Positions 62,077 through 64,000 of a DNA stretch of 64,000 bases are shown here, in pieces. The notes under the pieces are model-generated. The model had not been told where the DNA came from and did no database searches. It worked only from the letters and a program-made list of their open reading frames with translations. Within the stretch, counting starts at the first letter, position 1. Every line of letters begins with the position of its first letter. The stretch is taken from NCBI RefSeq assembly GCF_044386045.1, contig NZ_JBISCD010000036.1, positions 1-64,000 of the forward strand. Reading direction: 5' to 3'. The position numbers were made by a program, and so were the translations under genes. This stretch comes from Thalassobellus sediminis (GTDB lineage: Bacteria; Bacteroidota; Bacteroidia; Flavobacteriales; Flavobacteriaceae).

Positions 62077-62250
62077 ATATGTTTTTGGGGTTCCCTCATG
62101 TTGCTTAGGCAACATAAGGTCAGGCTTTCCGCTATATCTTTTGCAAAAAAAAGCAAAAGGATGCCGCATCAATCCTTAACCCGAATTATCAATAAACTTT
62201 AACGTTTGCCGCAAAATTACGTTATTTTTGCAAAGTATTTGATAAGAAAA

Positions 62251-63414
62251 ATGGAAGAAAATTTTACAATGGTAGCCAAAACCCTTTTTGGCTTTGAAGA
62301 ATTATTAGAAAAAGAACTCACTCAACTAGGTGCGCAAAATATAAAAAAAGGCACGCGAAATGTTTCATTTTCAGGCGATAAGGGGTTTATGTATAAAGCC
62401 AATTTAGCACTACGTACTGCTATTAAAATATTAAAACCTATACATAGTTTTACCGTAAATAGCGAAAAAGATTTGTATGATAAAATCTATGCCATGGATT
62501 GGTCTAAGCATTTAAAAGCCACAGGAACGCTGGCTGTAGATGCTACCATTCATTCCGATTTGTTTTCACACTCACTATATATAGCACAAAAAACAAAAGA
62601 TGCTATTGTAGATAAGTTTAGAGATACAACAGGCGAACGCCCTAATGTCGATTTAAAATTTCCAGATCTTAAAATAAATGTACATATAGATAGGCATCAA
62701 TGTACCATTTCTCTAGATTCATCTGGAGATTCGCTTCATAAACGTGGTTATAAAACAGCCACTAATATTGCACCAATAAATGAGGTATTGGCAGCAGGAC
62801 TTATTATGTTGTCGGGTTGGGACGGACAAACCGATTTTATGGATCCTATGTGCGGATCGGGCACCATGCTTATTGAAGCCGCTATGATAGCTTGTAACAT
62901 ACCACCAAACCTCATGCGTAAAGAATTTGCCTTTGAACGTTGGAGCGATTGGGATGTAGATTTGTTCGAAAAAATTGAAGAATCCTTATTAAAGAAAACT
63001 CGCGATTTTCATCATAAAATAATGGGTTATGATAAAGCACCAAGTGCTGTAACTAAAGCCAAAGAAAACGTAAAAAATGCCCAATTAGAAGATTTTATAG
63101 AAGTTAAGCACGAAGACTTTTTTAAAACCCAAAAAGGCGGCGACGAAAAACTACACATGGTATTTAACCCACCATACGGTGAGCGTTTAAATATCGATAT
63201 GGAAGAGTTTTACGCAAACATTGGCGATACACTTAAACAAAGTTACCCAGGTACCGATGCTTGGTTTATTACTTCTAATTTAGAAGCCTTAAAACATGTA
63301 GGCTTACGACCATCAAGAAAAATACATTTATTTAACGCCAAACTAGAATCAAGATTGGTTAAATACGTTATGTATGAAGGAAGTAAGAAAGGTAAATACA
63401 TGAACAAAGACTAA
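62251..63414 (+). CDS. THUMP-domain class I RNA methyltransferase (RlmL/YpsC-like)
   Basis: 387 residues from the ATG at 62251, where the family starts (NFTMVAKTLFGFEELLEKELTQLGAQNIKKGTRNVSFSG). THUMP domain about 45-160. The methyltransferase domain has the SAM site FMDPMCGSGTMLIEAAMIACNIPPNLMRKEFAFERW and the catalytic NPPYGERL (N-P-P-Y), plus FITSNLEALKHVGLRPSRKIHLFNAKLESRLVKY. Members methylate guanine-N2 of 23S rRNA; the exact site cannot be told. Its stop overlaps the beginning of the palindrome at 63415. Confidence 0.93.
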   Translation: MEENFTMVAKTLFGFEELLEKELTQLGAQNIKKGTRNVSFSGDKGFMYKANLALRTAIKILKPIHSFTVNSEKDLYDKIYAMDWSKHLKATGTLAVDATIHSDLFSHSLYIAQKTKDAIVDKFRDTTGERPNVDLKFPDLKINVHIDRHQCTISLDSSGDSLHKRGYKTATNIAPINEVLAAGLIMLSGWDGQTDFMDPMCGSGTMLIEAAMIACNIPPNLMRKEFAFERWSDWDVDLFEKIEESLLKKTRDFHHKIMGYDKAPSAVTKAKENVKNAQLEDFIEVKHEDFFKTQKGGDEKLHMVFNPPYGERLNIDMEEFYANIGDTLKQSYPGTDAWFITSNLEALKHVGLRPSRKIHLFNAKLESRLVKYVMYEGSKKGKYMNKD

Positions 63415-63434
63415 ATTCCTGCGCAGGCAGGAAT
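63415..63434. repeat. 8-4-8 palindrome (ATTCCTGC-GCAG-GCAGGAAT)
   Basis: Perfect arms starting on the base after the THUMP methyltransferase stop codon and followed by CTTTT, so it could terminate that gene. Fifth member of the local palindrome family. Confidence 0.8.
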
Positions 63435-63488
63435 CTTTTGATAGTAGTTCGTATTTAAATACAACTATAAAATTTAATAAACACATTT

Positions 63489-63564
63489 AGTCATTTCGAC
63501 GAAAGGAGAAATCACATCATCATTTTAGCGTCTATATGCGATTTCTCCTGTCGTCGAAATGACT
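63489..63564. repeat. Inverted repeat, 25-bp arms with one mismatch
   Basis: The arms at 63489-63513 (AGTCATTTCGACGAAAGGAG...) and 63540-63564 (...CTCCTGTCGTCGAAATGACT) are reverse complements except at one base, with 26 bp between. Arm copies recur in the following tandem units. This fits a miniature inverted-repeat element without coding capacity. Confidence 0.8.
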
Positions 63565-63939
63565 TAGGAACGCAAAACATAAAGTGAGTTTAGTTAAACA
63601 CGTTTGTGCAGCATATCAATAAATAATGATTGTTTGTATTTGAGTTTTTAGGTATAAATAGTTGTTGTTAGTCATGTCGAAGGAGGTACGACTGAGATAT
63701 CACATTCCTTTTTTTGTGATGATAAGATTACTGTGATGCGATTTCTCCTGCCGTCGAAATGACTAAGGAACGCAAACATAAAGTGTGTTTAGTTAAACAC
63801 GTTTGTGCAGTATATCAATAAATAATGATTGTTAGTATTTGAGTTTTTAGGTATAAATAGTTATTGTTAGTCATGTCGAAGGAGGTACGACTGAGATATC
63901 ACATTCCTTTTTTCGTGATGATAAGATTACTGTGATGCG
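63541..63939. repeat. Two tandem copies of a 200-bp noncoding unit
   Basis: The phrase GCGATTTCTCCT recurs at 63538, 63738 and 63937, giving periods of 200 and 199 bp. The sequence between is nearly identical, including AGTTAAACACGTTTGTGCAG and GTCATGTCGAAGGAGGTACG in both units. No ORF is present; the 586 bp from 63415 to the window end hold only repeats. Confidence 0.88.
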
Positions 63940-64000
63940 ATTTCTCCTAGCGTGGAAATGACATAGGATTGACTTTTACTTCTAAAACAAAGGTAAACGC

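Noticed and set aside
63415..64000. CRISPR array suspected from regularly repeated segments
   Set aside because: The repeat period is about 200 bp with near-identical whole units, not short repeats with unique spacers, and no cas gene is in the window.
36941..64000. A second mobile element in the right half
   Set aside because: No integrase, transposase, relaxase or further tRNA half copy was seen; gene content is mostly conserved flavobacterial housekeeping and envelope genes.

Overview
The window comes from the chromosome of an AT-rich marine-type Flavobacteriaceae bacterium (phylum Bacteroidota). Supporting signs are type IX secretion C-terminal domains, the flavobacterial families DUF4290, DUF4294, DUF4268 and DUF493, a fused CcsBA cytochrome c maturation protein, almost no Shine-Dalgarno sequences, and several promoters with the Bacteroidota -7 box TAnnTTTG. 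No rRNA, CRISPR array, transposase, relaxase or phage structural gene was found.

Layout. (1) 1-7382, minus strand: two neighbouring paralogous giant secreted proteins (choice-of-anchor repeats, a soluble glucose/sorbosone dehydrogenase-like propeller, then MopE/thrombospondin-3-like calcium/metal-binding repeats). The first runs off the left edge. (2) 7742-36857: a probable 29.07-kb integrative island. A 45-bp 3' half of a tRNA-Met gene at 7742-7786 is repeated exactly inside the intact tRNA-Met gene at 36816-36889. A tyrosine recombinase lies just inside the left copy, and matching tandem 11-bp repeats (ATGTTGTACCT) lie just inside both ends. Its cargo is a tripartite RND efflux operon with an unusual binding-protein/TolC fusion, a potassium channel-like protein, an envelope operon (SLC13 transporter, HtrA-like protease, three outer-membrane proteins), a LytS/LytTR two-component system with a class III nucleotide cyclase, the nitrite-ammonifying respiratory module nrfHA with ccsBA, and a truncated D-cysteine desulfhydrase. 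(3) 37-46 kb: housekeeping genes (aminodeoxychorismate lyase-like, AlgH, HU, fmt, recQ, AAA ATPase, DUF493, DUF4290, murA). (4) 46-56 kb: ABC exporter, cupin with an AraC regulator, Bcr-type MFS pump divergent from a Crp/Fnr regulator, YceI, a lone DEAD-like domain, a PagL-like deacylase and a TPR/LuxR sensor-regulator. (5) 55.7-64 kb: PrsW, NUDIX, M42 peptidase, DUF4294, hemolysin III, GNAT, DUF4268, ZIP transporter and two methyltransferases, sprinkled with a family of 8-4-8 palindromes and ending in a 200-bp tandem repeat.

Most interesting regulatory signal. Two promoters inside the island (26353-26444 and 30436-30527, both firing on the minus strand) share one architecture: four 9-bp direct repeats (best form CACTTCACT read on the minus strand) with a strict 21-bp period, ending 12 bp before a TAnnTTTG box. 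The repeats are conserved between the two sites while the spacers are not. This is the geometry of LytTR-family operators, and a LytTR response regulator is encoded between them. Each promoter stands 24-31 bp upstream of a small unannotated-looking ORF (62 and 45 codons).
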